Positions 1-7,826 of a stretch of DNA of 64,000 nt are shown in pieces. The stretch's first letter is position 1. Every line of letters starts with the position of its first letter. This DNA is from Solidesulfovibrio sp. (GTDB lineage Bacteria > Desulfobacterota > Desulfovibrionia > Desulfovibrionales > Desulfovibrionaceae), in NCBI RefSeq assembly GCF_038562415.1, contig NZ_JBCFBA010000025.1, forward strand, positions 1-64,000, written 5' to 3'. The translations under genes were made by a program, and so were the position numbers. The notes below the pieces were generated by a model that saw only the letters and a list, made by a program, of their open reading frames with translations, did no database searches and was not told where the DNA came from.

Positions 1-103
1 CAAACTCAAGCACTTTCGGAGAATTGCGACTCGCTACGACAAGCTTGCGGCCACCTATCTCGGTTTTGTGTTGGTTGCAGCCATTTGGCTTTGGCTGAAG
101 TGA
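1..103 (+). mobile_element. IS5-family transposase, 3' end only (cut by window edge)
   Basis: Reading from base 2, the strand encodes 33 residues ending at a TGA at 101-103. They contain FRRIATRYDKLA and a hydrophobic AAIWLWLK end, the usual C-terminus of IS5-family DDE transposases. The remainder of the element lies left of the window. The bases just after the stop (104-120) probably hold the element's terminal inverted repeat, but the matching end is not visible. A mobile element therefore sits directly upstream of the TonB-receptor operon. Confidence 0.7.
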
Positions 104-136
104 ATGTCGACACAGCCTAGTATATTTTAGTCCTTA

Positions 137-233
137 TTGACATAAGATTATTTTTTTCATACCCATCCGTGTTATCTTTTTTATTTTTAGGCATTGTTAA
201 AATTTATAAATTTTATATTAGTGTTATTCACTA
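137..233 (+). promoter_or_regulatory. Promoter and dyad upstream of the TonB-receptor operon
   Basis: TTGACA at 137-142 is followed after 17 bases by TACCCA, a possible sigma-70 promoter with a weak -10. Downstream at 219-233 is the dyad TAGTG-N5-CACTA in AT-rich DNA. Its position between promoter and receptor start suits a metalloregulator operator, but it matches no family consensus well enough to name one. Confidence 0.35.
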
Positions 234-267
234 TAAATTTCAACACGTTACCTCGAAAGGAGCGAGC

Positions 268-2262
268 ATGTTTTTTCGCCGTTTCTCCCTTGCCGGCCCT
301 GTCGCGCTTGGCCTCGTTCTGGCCGCCTCGCCGCTGTTCGCCGCCGATCCCCAGGAAGCGGGAAACCCCGCCGAAACCATGCTCGAGGAAGTCAAGGTCG
401 TGTCCTCGCCCATCATCGAGGGCAATCGCCTCGACAGTTTCGCCAATGAAACCACGACGGTCTCCAAGGAACAGATCTGGGACCTCAATGCGCCCGACCT
501 GACCTCGGCCCTGCGGCGCACGCCCGGCGTGACCATCTCCCGTTTCGACAACATCGGCGCCTTCGGCGGCGCGGAAGGCGGCGCGATCTTCATCCGAGGC
601 AAGGGGGCCAGCCGCCCCGGGGCGGAACTCGCGGTCATGATCGACGGTGCCCCGGCCTATATTTCGGTGTGGAACCACCCCTTGCTGGATTACCTCTCCG
701 TGGACCCGGCCAATGCCCTCACCGTGTACAAAAGCCCCCAGCCGCTCAATTTCGGCAACGGGCTGGCCGCCGTGGACATGACGCCCAAAAGCGTGGCCAA
801 GGCAGGCTTCGAATCGCGGGTCACGGCCCAGTACGGCTCCTACAACACGCCCCAGGAAACGGCCGAAACCGGGGGCAAGGCCGGCCGGTTCGATTACTAC
901 GCCGCCCAAAGCTACCGCTATTCCTCGGGTTCCCGGGCCATGTCCGACGGCATGCTCACGAGCTACTACGGCCGCCTGGGCTACGACCTGACCGACAACT
1001 GGCAAACCCACGCCACGGTCATCCGCACCGACAACTACGCCATGGACCCCGGCCCCGAGGGGGACGCCAGCCAGCGCCAAGGGAAATTCGTCACCCGCGA
1101 CTGGCACATGGTGGCCACCGTCGCCAACACCTACGACCTGGCCGACGGCACGCTCAAGGCCTATTGGAACAGCGGCCAAGGCTACTGGTACAACCAGTCC
1201 GGCTCCAGCAACGACACCAAGACCGATTCGGACCTGTACGGCCTGCGGGCCAAGGAAAAGCTCCACCTCTGGCAGGGCGGCGAGATCGCCGTCGGCGCGG
1301 ACATGGACTGGATCAGCGGCCAGACGGAATTCACCACCGACCCGTCCCTGACCATCAATTCCCCGACGGACTGGTCGTTCACCCCGGGCGGCGTGTCGCA
1401 CTTCGACCGCATGACCTGGTCGATCTTCTCGCCCTTCCTCGGCGTCTCCCAGAGGATCGGCTCCAGGGACGGGTTCCACGCCACCCCCTCGGCCGGCCTG
1501 CGCTACTACGGGCACAGCCAGTTCCAGTCCGAATGGTCGCCGCAAGCCGGCTTGCTCCTGGGATACAAGGACCTGGAACTGCACGGCAGCTATTCCCGGG
1601 GCGTGAACTATCCGGGGCTCAACGTGGCCGCCTTCTCGCAAAACGTGATCACCTCCCTGGGGCAAAACTGGCGCGACCTCAAGGCCGAGACCATGGACCA
1701 CTTCGAGGCCGGCGCGGCCTACGCGTACCAAGACCTGCTCAAGCTCGACCTGACGGTTTTTTCCGACAACGGGCGCGACCGCTACGTCATGTATCCGGCC
1801 AGTGGCAAACCCACCGGATTCACCAATTTCGGCGAGTATTCCATCTGGGGTCTGGAGACCACGGCCACCTACACGCCCATAAAGGACCTGGCCCTGTTCG
1901 CCGGCCTCAACGCCATGGGCCATACGCCGCAATACCTCCCCTATGTGCCCAACCTGAGCCTCAGCCTCGGCGGGAACTACCGGTTCCTGGAGCATTTCAA
2001 GATCTCGGCCGACGCCCAATACGTGGACGAGATGTACGTGCTTTCCGAAACCAGGCGCGTGGACACCCGCAACACGTCGAAGGTGGACGGCTACTGGCTG
2101 GCCAATGCCAAATTCTCCTATTTCTTCACCATCCCCAAGCCCAAGGTCGAAACCGAGTTGTTTGTTGCCGTGCAGAACCTGACCAACACCTTCTACAAGT
2201 ACAAGCCCGGCTACCCCATGCCCGCAACCGGCGTCTCGGCCGGCCTGGCCCTGACCTTCTAG
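268..2262 (+). CDS. TonB-dependent outer-membrane receptor
   Basis: This 664-residue protein starts at the ATG preceded by AAAGGAGCGAGC; upstream in-frame starts lack such a site. A signal peptide ends near residue 26 (PLFAA). The plug domain follows with a VTISRFDNIG-type TonB plug signature and an IRGKG stretch. A beta-barrel of alternating aromatic strands ends in the outer-membrane signature ...GLALTF. It should take up a scarce ligand across the outer membrane using TonB energy. It begins an operon with two methyltransferases, a metal-type ABC transporter and tonB, so a metal or metal chelate is the likely cargo. The family is certain; the ligand is inferred from context. Confidence 0.9.
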   Translation: MFFRRFSLAGPVALGLVLAASPLFAADPQEAGNPAETMLEEVKVVSSPIIEGNRLDSFANETTTVSKEQIWDLNAPDLTSALRRTPGVTISRFDNIGAFGGAEGGAIFIRGKGASRPGAELAVMIDGAPAYISVWNHPLLDYLSVDPANALTVYKSPQPLNFGNGLAAVDMTPKSVAKAGFESRVTAQYGSYNTPQETAETGGKAGRFDYYAAQSYRYSSGSRAMSDGMLTSYYGRLGYDLTDNWQTHATVIRTDNYAMDPGPEGDASQRQGKFVTRDWHMVATVANTYDLADGTLKAYWNSGQGYWYNQSGSSNDTKTDSDLYGLRAKEKLHLWQGGEIAVGADMDWISGQTEFTTDPSLTINSPTDWSFTPGGVSHFDRMTWSIFSPFLGVSQRIGSRDGFHATPSAGLRYYGHSQFQSEWSPQAGLLLGYKDLELHGSYSRGVNYPGLNVAAFSQNVITSLGQNWRDLKAETMDHFEAGAAYAYQDLLKLDLTVFSDNGRDRYVMYPASGKPTGFTNFGEYSIWGLETTATYTPIKDLALFAGLNAMGHTPQYLPYVPNLSLSLGGNYRFLEHFKISADAQYVDEMYVLSETRRVDTRNTSKVDGYWLANAKFSYFFTIPKPKVETELFVAVQNLTNTFYKYKPGYPMPATGVSAGLALTF

Positions 2263-2277
2263 GGCGCGGAGGCAAGG

Positions 2278-2973
2278 ATGGAACAGCCCATTTCCACGGC
2301 CTTCGACCGGCGCGAGGTCTTCACGAAGCTGCGAGCCCACGACCGGCTGTGCCACGGGGCGGCCTACGCCTGGCTGGAAGGCTTTCTGGCCGGTCGGGAC
2401 CGGAGCGACCTGCGGCTGCTGGACCTCGGCTGCAACGACGCCCGGGACATGGCCCGCGTCCTGGCCGCCGGGAACGTGGCCGCCTACACGGGCGTGGACA
2501 CCGACACGGAGTACCTCGCCGCCGCCGTGAAGCAGTTGGCCGGCTGTCCTGCTGCCGTGGACTTCCTTCCCGGCGACGCCATGGCGGCTCTGGAGGAACG
2601 CAAAGGCTGCGTGGATGTCATCTGGATGGGGCTTTTGCTCCACCATTTCCCCGCGCCGGCCAAGGCGAGGCTCTTTTCCCTGGCCCGTGGCGCCCTGCGG
2701 CCAGGCGGCAGCCTCGTCACCCATGACCCCATGCCCGGCGACGGCGAAAGCGCCGCCGCGTTCCTCGAACGGTTCAACGCGGCGATCGAGGCGTCCTGGA
2801 CCGAACTGACGCCGCAGGAACGCGGCGTGCTGGTCGGCCATTGGAGCGCCCACGGCCGCCACGACCCCGTCGACGTGGTGGAGCGGCTGGCCCGGGAGGC
2901 GGGATTTTCCACGGTGCGCCGCCGACGTCTGGATGCCGCCGGCTTTTACGCACTGCTGCGCTTCGAAGCCTGA
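2278..2973 (+). CDS. Class I SAM-dependent methyltransferase (first of two)
   Basis: The 231-residue protein has the class I SAM motif LDLGCND at residues 48-54, an acidic ribose-binding region (TGVDTD) near 78, and a motif IV-like IWMGLLLHHF stretch. It starts 15 bases after the receptor stop, so it is almost certainly co-transcribed with it. No membrane segment or signal peptide is seen, so it is cytoplasmic. Its substrate is unknown. Lying between a TonB receptor and a metal ABC transporter, it could modify a metallophore or a metal-bound organic ligand, but that is inference only. Confidence 0.85.
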   Translation: MEQPISTAFDRREVFTKLRAHDRLCHGAAYAWLEGFLAGRDRSDLRLLDLGCNDARDMARVLAAGNVAAYTGVDTDTEYLAAAVKQLAGCPAAVDFLPGDAMAALEERKGCVDVIWMGLLLHHFPAPAKARLFSLARGALRPGGSLVTHDPMPGDGESAAAFLERFNAAIEASWTELTPQERGVLVGHWSAHGRHDPVDVVERLAREAGFSTVRRRRLDAAGFYALLRFEA

Positions 2974-2987
2974 AAGGAGGATTCGTC

Positions 2988-3626
2988 ATGCAGACCCGCT
3001 CCGGCCCCGATCCCCGGGCTGCCTTCTTCGATGCCCGCGCCGCGAATTGGGAAGCCCACTGCTATCCGCCGCCGGTCCGGGAGAAGCTCGCTCCCCTGAT
3101 CGCGTCCTTCGCCCTGCCGGCCGGAGGCACGGTCCTCGACATGGGCACCGGCCCGGGAACGCTCCTGCCCTATCTGCGTGCCGCCCTGGGACCGGGCGGA
3201 CGGGTGTTCCCCTTCGACCTGTCCCTGGAGATGCTGCGGCAGGCGCGGCGCAAGCTCGGCCCGGCCGATCCGCCACCGGTGCTGGCCACGGCCATGCGCC
3301 TGCCGTTTCGCGGCGAAAGCTTCGATGCCGTGGTCTGCTTCGCCGCCTTTCCCCATTTCGAGGACCAGGGGCGAGCCCTGGCGGAAATGGCCCGGGTGGC
3401 CAGGCCGGGGGCGGCCGTCATCATCGCCCATCTGCTTTGCCGGGCCGAACTGCTCGCCCACCACGGCGGCCACGGCGCCGTGGCCCGCGACACCCTGCCC
3501 GCGGAGGACCGGATGCGGGAGTTGTTCCGGCTCGCCGGCCTGCCCGATCCCGACATGGTCGATGCCCCCGGGCGCTATCTCGCCGTGTGCCGCAAACCGG
3601 CCGGGACGCCGGGAGGCCGGGCATGA
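2988..3626 (+). CDS. Class I SAM-dependent methyltransferase (second of two)
   Basis: This 212-residue methyltransferase starts at the ATG after AAAGGAGG. It carries LDMGTGPGT at residues 50-58, the acidic FPFDLS element near 76, and a UbiE-like motif region (ESFDAVVCFAAF). A short His-Gly stretch (HHGGHG) lies in the C-terminal half. It differs from its neighbour, so this is not a simple tandem duplication. Its stop overlaps the next start (ATGA at 3623-3626), which links it translationally to the ABC binding protein. Substrate unknown. Confidence 0.85.
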   Translation: MQTRSGPDPRAAFFDARAANWEAHCYPPPVREKLAPLIASFALPAGGTVLDMGTGPGTLLPYLRAALGPGGRVFPFDLSLEMLRQARRKLGPADPPPVLATAMRLPFRGESFDAVVCFAAFPHFEDQGRALAEMARVARPGAAVIIAHLLCRAELLAHHGGHGAVARDTLPAEDRMRELFRLAGLPDPDMVDAPGRYLAVCRKPAGTPGGRA

Positions 3627-4477
3627 GGCGGCTTGCGCGTGCGCTTTGTTGCCTGATCCTCGCCGGCGCCTGTTGGGCCCCGACCGTCCCGCCGGCGGCG
3701 GCGCAACGGCCGCAGGCGCCCATCGTCGTCGCCGCCGGCACCACCCTGGTATCCGACATCGTCAACGACCTGGGCCAGGGGTGGCTGACGGCCGTCCCCA
3801 TCATGCCCGCCGCCGCCTGCCCGGGACACACCGACCTGCGGGCCTCGGACATGCGCGCCCTCGTCAGCGCCCGGGCCATCCTCCTGCACGACTGGCAGAC
3901 CCACCTGGATGCCGTCATGGGGCCGATCCGAAACGACCCGGCCCTGGCCTCGAAAGTGCGCGTGGTCGAGGCGCCCGGCAACTGGATGGTGCCCGACCGC
4001 CAGAAAGCGGCCATCCTGGCCGTGGCCCGGCTGCTGGCCGCCATCGATCCGCCCCGGGCCGCCCGCTATGCGGCGCGCGCCACGGCCCGGGCGGCCGACG
4101 TGGACAAGGTCGCGGCGGCACTCTCCGTCAGGGCCGCGCCGCTGCGGGGGCTGCCGGTCATGGCCGACGTCCAGCAAAAACCGCTGCTGCGCTGGTTCGG
4201 CTGCGACATTGCCTCGCAATACGGCCGGTTCGAGGAGAGCGGGCCGCAGGGGCTGGCCCAGGCCGTGGCCGTGGCCCGGGCGGCCAGGGTCCGGCTCGTG
4301 GCCGACAATCTGCAAAGCTCGGGCGGTTCGGGCAAGACCCTGGCCGAGGAACTGGACGCGGCTTTCGTCGTGCTGTCCAATTTCCCGGGCGGATTCCCCG
4401 AGGCCCCGACCTGGGCCACCGCCGTCGCCGCCAACCTGGACCGCTGCCTGGCCGCCCTCGAACGCCATGGCGAGTGA
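3623..4477 (+). CDS. Metal-type ABC transporter substrate-binding protein (ZnuA-like cluster, divergent)
   Basis: The 284-residue protein has an export signal ending near residue 27, then the fold order of cluster A-I binding proteins: VAAGTTLVSDIV, a GHTDLRASDM segment with H69, and LLHDWQTHLD with H89 and H94. The place where ZnuA-type proteins carry another His ligand reads ADVQQKPLLRW (181-190), with no His, and there is no His-rich loop. It may therefore bind a complexed metal or a different ion. It overlaps both neighbours, confirming operon expression. Family call firm, ligand open. Confidence 0.8.
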   Translation: MRRLARALCCLILAGACWAPTVPPAAAQRPQAPIVVAAGTTLVSDIVNDLGQGWLTAVPIMPAAACPGHTDLRASDMRALVSARAILLHDWQTHLDAVMGPIRNDPALASKVRVVEAPGNWMVPDRQKAAILAVARLLAAIDPPRAARYAARATARAADVDKVAAALSVRAAPLRGLPVMADVQQKPLLRWFGCDIASQYGRFEESGPQGLAQAVAVARAARVRLVADNLQSSGGSGKTLAEELDAAFVVLSNFPGGFPEAPTWATAVAANLDRCLAALERHGE

Positions 4478-5246
4478 GGCCGCCCTTTCCCTGCGCGGCG
4501 TCGTGGTCAAAAGGCGCGGCCGCACCGTCCTTGGCATCGACGCCCTGGACGTCGGAAAAGGCCTGGTCCTGGGCGTCATAGGCCCCAACGGGGCCGGCAA
4601 AAGCACCCTGCTTGCCGCCATATCCGGGTTGTTGCCGCTTTCGGCCGGCGTGCTGCGGCTTTTCGGAAACGACCTGGCCGGCCCCGGCGCGCGCAAGGCC
4701 AGGCGGAATATCGCCCTGGTCATGCAGGCCCAGGATGTGGACCCGCGCCTGCCCATCAGCGTCCACGAATCCGTCATGTCCGGCGGCTACGCCCGGCGCG
4801 GCTGGTTTCGGGCCCCGGGCGCGGAGCTCTCCCGACGGGCCCTGGAGATGCTGGAACTCGTGGGCATGGCGCATCTGGCCGGACGCCCCCTGGGGCAGCT
4901 TTCCGGCGGGGAACGGCAGCGCGCCGCCATTGCCCGGGCGCTGGCCCAGGAGCCCTCCGTGCTGCTGCTCGACGAGCCCACGTCGGCGCTCGACTGGCGC
5001 GCCCAGCGCGACATCCTCGCCTGCGTCGCCGGGTTGCGCCAACGGCTGGGACTGACCGTGCTCCTGGCGACACACAACCTCAACAGCCTGGAAAGCCTGT
5101 GCCACGAGGTGCTGTGCCTGGACGCGGGCCGGCCGGTCTGGCGGGGGCCGGCCGCCGAGGCCCTTAACGCCGGCCGGCTCGGCGGCCTCTACCGGGCCGA
5201 GGTGGCCGTGGTGACCCACGGCGGCCGGCGCGTGGTGCTTTTTTGA
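4467..5246 (+). CDS. Metal-type ABC transporter ATP-binding protein
   Basis: This 259-residue ATPase begins inside the end of the binding-protein gene. Walker A is GPNGAGKST (39-47), the signature is LSGGERQR, Walker B is VLLLDEPTSALD, and the switch His is in LLATHNLNS. It resembles ZnuC/MntB-type ATPases. It would power import with the adjacent permease (10-base gap). All catalytic motifs are intact. Confidence 0.9.
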   Translation: MASEAALSLRGVVVKRRGRTVLGIDALDVGKGLVLGVIGPNGAGKSTLLAAISGLLPLSAGVLRLFGNDLAGPGARKARRNIALVMQAQDVDPRLPISVHESVMSGGYARRGWFRAPGAELSRRALEMLELVGMAHLAGRPLGQLSGGERQRAAIARALAQEPSVLLLDEPTSALDWRAQRDILACVAGLRQRLGLTVLLATHNLNSLESLCHEVLCLDAGRPVWRGPAAEALNAGRLGGLYRAEVAVVTHGGRRVVLF

Positions 5247-5255
5247 GGAATCGCC

Positions 5256-6080
5256 ATGGATGCCTTTCTTGACGCGGGATTCATGCGCCATGCCCTGCTG
5301 GCCGGGCTGTTCGCCGGGGTGGCCTGCGCCCTGGCCGGGGTCTTCGCCGTGCTCATGCGCCTGACGTTCATCGGCGTGTGCCTGGCCCATGCCGCCTTCG
5401 CCGGCGGGCTGCTGGGGCTGCTTTTCGGCGCGGATCCGCTTACCGGCGCCCTTTTGGCCAGCCTGGCGGCGGCGGCGGTCATCGGGCCGGTGGCCGACCG
5501 GGGCGAGCTTTCGCCCGATACCGCCGTGGGCGTGGTCTTCTCGGCCATGCTGGGGCTGGCCATCTTCTGCCTGGGCCTTCTGCCCGGGCCCAAAACCGCC
5601 GGGCTCAACCTGTTTTGGGGCAACATCCTGACCGTCGGCCGGCGCGACCTGTGGCTGCTTGGCGGCGTGGCCGTGACGGCGAGCCTGGCTGTGGTCGCCT
5701 TTTTCAAGGAGATCCAAGCCGTGGCCTGCCATCGCCAAATCGCCCGGGCCAGCGGCCTGCCGGCCACGGCCATTTTCTACGGCATCCTCTTTTTCACCGG
5801 GCTGACCGTCACGGCCTGCCTGCCGAGCGTCGGCGGGCTCCTCGTCTACAGCCTGCTGATCAATCCGGCGGCGGCCGCCTATCAGCTCACCTACCGCCTG
5901 GGACGGCTGTTCGTTCTGGCCGCGGTGTTCGGCGTGGTTTCCTGCGAGGGAGGGCTTTGGCTGGCCTGGAAACTCGACGTGCCGGCCGGCGCGTCCATCG
6001 TCCTGGTTTCAAGCCTGCTCTTTCTGGCCGCCCTGGCCTGCTCCCCCAAGAGGAAGGCCGGCTCCCGACGCGAGGGCTAG
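5256..6080 (+). CDS. Metal-type ABC transporter permease (ZnuB/ABC-3 family)
   Basis: The 274-residue protein has about eight hydrophobic segments and the ABC-3 family pattern, including CLAHAAFAGGLLG near residue 50 and the GGLLVYSLLINPAAAAYQL coupling region near 200. It is preceded by TGAGGAATCGCC. As the inner-membrane channel it completes the binding-protein/ATPase set. The tonB gene follows within 6 bases. Confidence 0.9.
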   Translation: MDAFLDAGFMRHALLAGLFAGVACALAGVFAVLMRLTFIGVCLAHAAFAGGLLGLLFGADPLTGALLASLAAAAVIGPVADRGELSPDTAVGVVFSAMLGLAIFCLGLLPGPKTAGLNLFWGNILTVGRRDLWLLGGVAVTASLAVVAFFKEIQAVACHRQIARASGLPATAIFYGILFFTGLTVTACLPSVGGLLVYSLLINPAAAAYQLTYRLGRLFVLAAVFGVVSCEGGLWLAWKLDVPAGASIVLVSSLLFLAALACSPKRKAGSRREG

Positions 6081-6085
6081 CAGCC

Positions 6086-7030
6086 ATGGCCGGCATCCAG
6101 CGCGTCACGCCAACGCGGCGAGGGACATCGCGCCGCCACGTCCGGTTGGGCTGGTTCCTGTCCCTGGCGCTGCATGCGACCCTCCTTGCCGGCCTTGTCA
6201 TATTCTACCGTTTTGTCGCGGTGCGCCCTGTCGGGGGCGGCGGGGGCGGAACCGGCGGCGCGGGCGGGTCCGTTTTGGCGGTGGATCTATCCGGACTCGG
6301 ATCGGGCGAAGCCGGCCGGCAGCCCGACGGGGACGCGCCGGCAACGGACGACGGGACGCGTTCCACGCAACAAGCCGCGACACCGCAGGCCCCCCCCGAA
6401 GCCACGCCAACGGATATCCCGGCGCCCCGGCCGGAACAGGCCTTGCCGATCCCGTCGGCCGCCACCGCCGCCGCTGCCGTCAGCCCGGCCGACCCGAAAC
6501 CGCGCCCCCCGCGAAAAGCCCGGCCGCGCCCCGTCCCCGACGCCTCGGCCGCCCCCGTGCCGGCGCCCGGGCACCCGCTCGCGGGGTCTGGCCACGACGA
6601 TACCCAGGCAGGCCCGCCGGGAACCGGCCCAGGCTGGGAAGGCGGAGCGATCGGCCAGGGCGGCGGGACCGGCGGGGGCAGCGGTCACGGTGACGGCCCG
6701 GCGGTCGGCCCGGGACAGGGCCTGGGTGAGGAAGACGGCATGCGCCCGGCGGCAGTGGATACGAAGCCGCGGATCCAGCGGCAGGTCGAGCCCGATTATC
6801 CTGCCGAGGCGCGTCGCCGGGGGCTCGAAGGCCACGTGGTCGCGCGGTTGCTGGTCGCGACCGACGGCGGCGTGGCCCGCGTCGGCATCGTTTCCGCGCA
6901 GCCGCCCCACGTGTTCGACCAGGCGGTCCTGGCGGCCCTTAGGAAATGGCGGTTTCATCCCGCCCGGTTCGAAGGGCGCGCCGTCGCGGCCTGGGTCATG
7001 CTGCCGATACGGTTTCACCTGAAGCCGTGA
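6086..7030 (+). CDS. tonB: TonB-family energy transducer
   Basis: The 314-residue protein has the TonB plan: a short basic N-terminus, one membrane anchor (about 22-43), a long Pro/Ala/Gly-rich periplasmic linker (about 50-230), and a C-terminal TonB domain with VEPDYPAEARRRGLEGHVV and ALRKWRFHPA. As last gene of the operon it is probably dedicated to the receptor at 268. No exbB/exbD accompanies it, so it must borrow them from elsewhere. The only exb genes visible here (56104-56950) look broken or reduced. Confidence 0.9.
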   Translation: MAGIQRVTPTRRGTSRRHVRLGWFLSLALHATLLAGLVIFYRFVAVRPVGGGGGGTGGAGGSVLAVDLSGLGSGEAGRQPDGDAPATDDGTRSTQQAATPQAPPEATPTDIPAPRPEQALPIPSAATAAAAVSPADPKPRPPRKARPRPVPDASAAPVPAPGHPLAGSGHDDTQAGPPGTGPGWEGGAIGQGGGTGGGSGHGDGPAVGPGQGLGEEDGMRPAAVDTKPRIQRQVEPDYPAEARRRGLEGHVVARLLVATDGGVARVGIVSAQPPHVFDQAVLAALRKWRFHPARFEGRAVAAWVMLPIRFHLKP

Positions 7031-7075
7031 GTTCCGCAGGCTGCCCTGCCCGCCGCGAACGGCAGGCCGCCTGCG

Positions 7076-7822
7076 TCACCAACCGCGATTTCCGTGCGAT
7101 CCGGCGATTCCCGCCTCGTCCTGCTGGAGAAACCGATAGCCCACGCCGGACTCGGTCCGCACGAAGCGCGGGCGGGAGGGTATGGGCTCGATCTTGTGAC
7201 GCAACTGATGGATGTAGATGCGAAGATAATGCTCCTTGTCCGTCGCGTTGGGCCCCCAAACCGCCTGAAGCAACTGTCGGTGCGTCACCACCTTGCCGGC
7301 ATTTTTCGCCAAATACGCCAGCAAATTGAATTCGATCGGCGTGAGGCGGATTTCCTGCCCGCGAAGGTGCACTTGGCGGTTCGCCAAATCGACACGCAAT
7401 TCGCCGGATACGACTTCCTGTCCGGGCGGTCCGCCTTTGGCCGCCGCCAAGCGCAGGGCCACACGGATGCGGGCGGCCAGTTCGCCGACGCCGAAGGGTT
7501 TGGTGAGGTAGTCCACCGCCCCCCCGTCCAGGGCGGCGATTTTGGCTTCCTGGGTTTCCCGGGCCGAAAGGACAATGATGGGGGCCTCGGTCATGCCTCG
7601 CAACAGCGACAGGACTTCCAGGCCATCCAAATCGGGCAGGCCCAGATCGAGAAGAATCAGGGCGAGGCCTGTATTCGAGGCCATGGCCACGCCCTTCCTT
7701 CCGGTCTCCGCTTCCGAGACCTTGTATCCTTGCTCCGTCAGCACCGTCCGCAGGAAACGACGGATGGGCTGTTCATCATCCACGATGAGGATTTCCTGCG
7801 CCGCCGGGTTCATGATGGGCAA
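7076..7822 (-). CDS. kdpE: KdpE, OmpR-type response regulator of potassium uptake
   Basis: This 248-residue protein has a receiver domain with acidic pair D15-D16, phospho-acceptor D59 (LLDLGLPDLDG) and the switch Lys in LTKPFG, then an OmpR/PhoB winged helix (LTPIEFNLLAYLAKNAGKVV). It lies 4 bases after kdpD and is the last gene of the kdp operon. By family it activates kdp when phosphorylated by KdpD. Its end faces tonB with a 45-base gap. Confidence 0.95.
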   Translation of the reverse strand: MPIMNPAAQEILIVDDEQPIRRFLRTVLTEQGYKVSEAETGRKGVAMASNTGLALILLDLGLPDLDGLEVLSLLRGMTEAPIIVLSARETQEAKIAALDGGAVDYLTKPFGVGELAARIRVALRLAAAKGGPPGQEVVSGELRVDLANRQVHLRGQEIRLTPIEFNLLAYLAKNAGKVVTHRQLLQAVWGPNATDKEHYLRIYIHQLRHKIEPIPSRPRFVRTESGVGYRFLQQDEAGIAGSHGNRGW

Positions 7823-7826
7823 CTCC

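Noticed and set aside
187-2862. 891-codon ORF on the minus strand
   Set aside because: It is the antisense shadow of the TonB receptor and first methyltransferase; no ribosome site, no domain, and biased Gly/Val/Arg composition typical of high-GC shadows.
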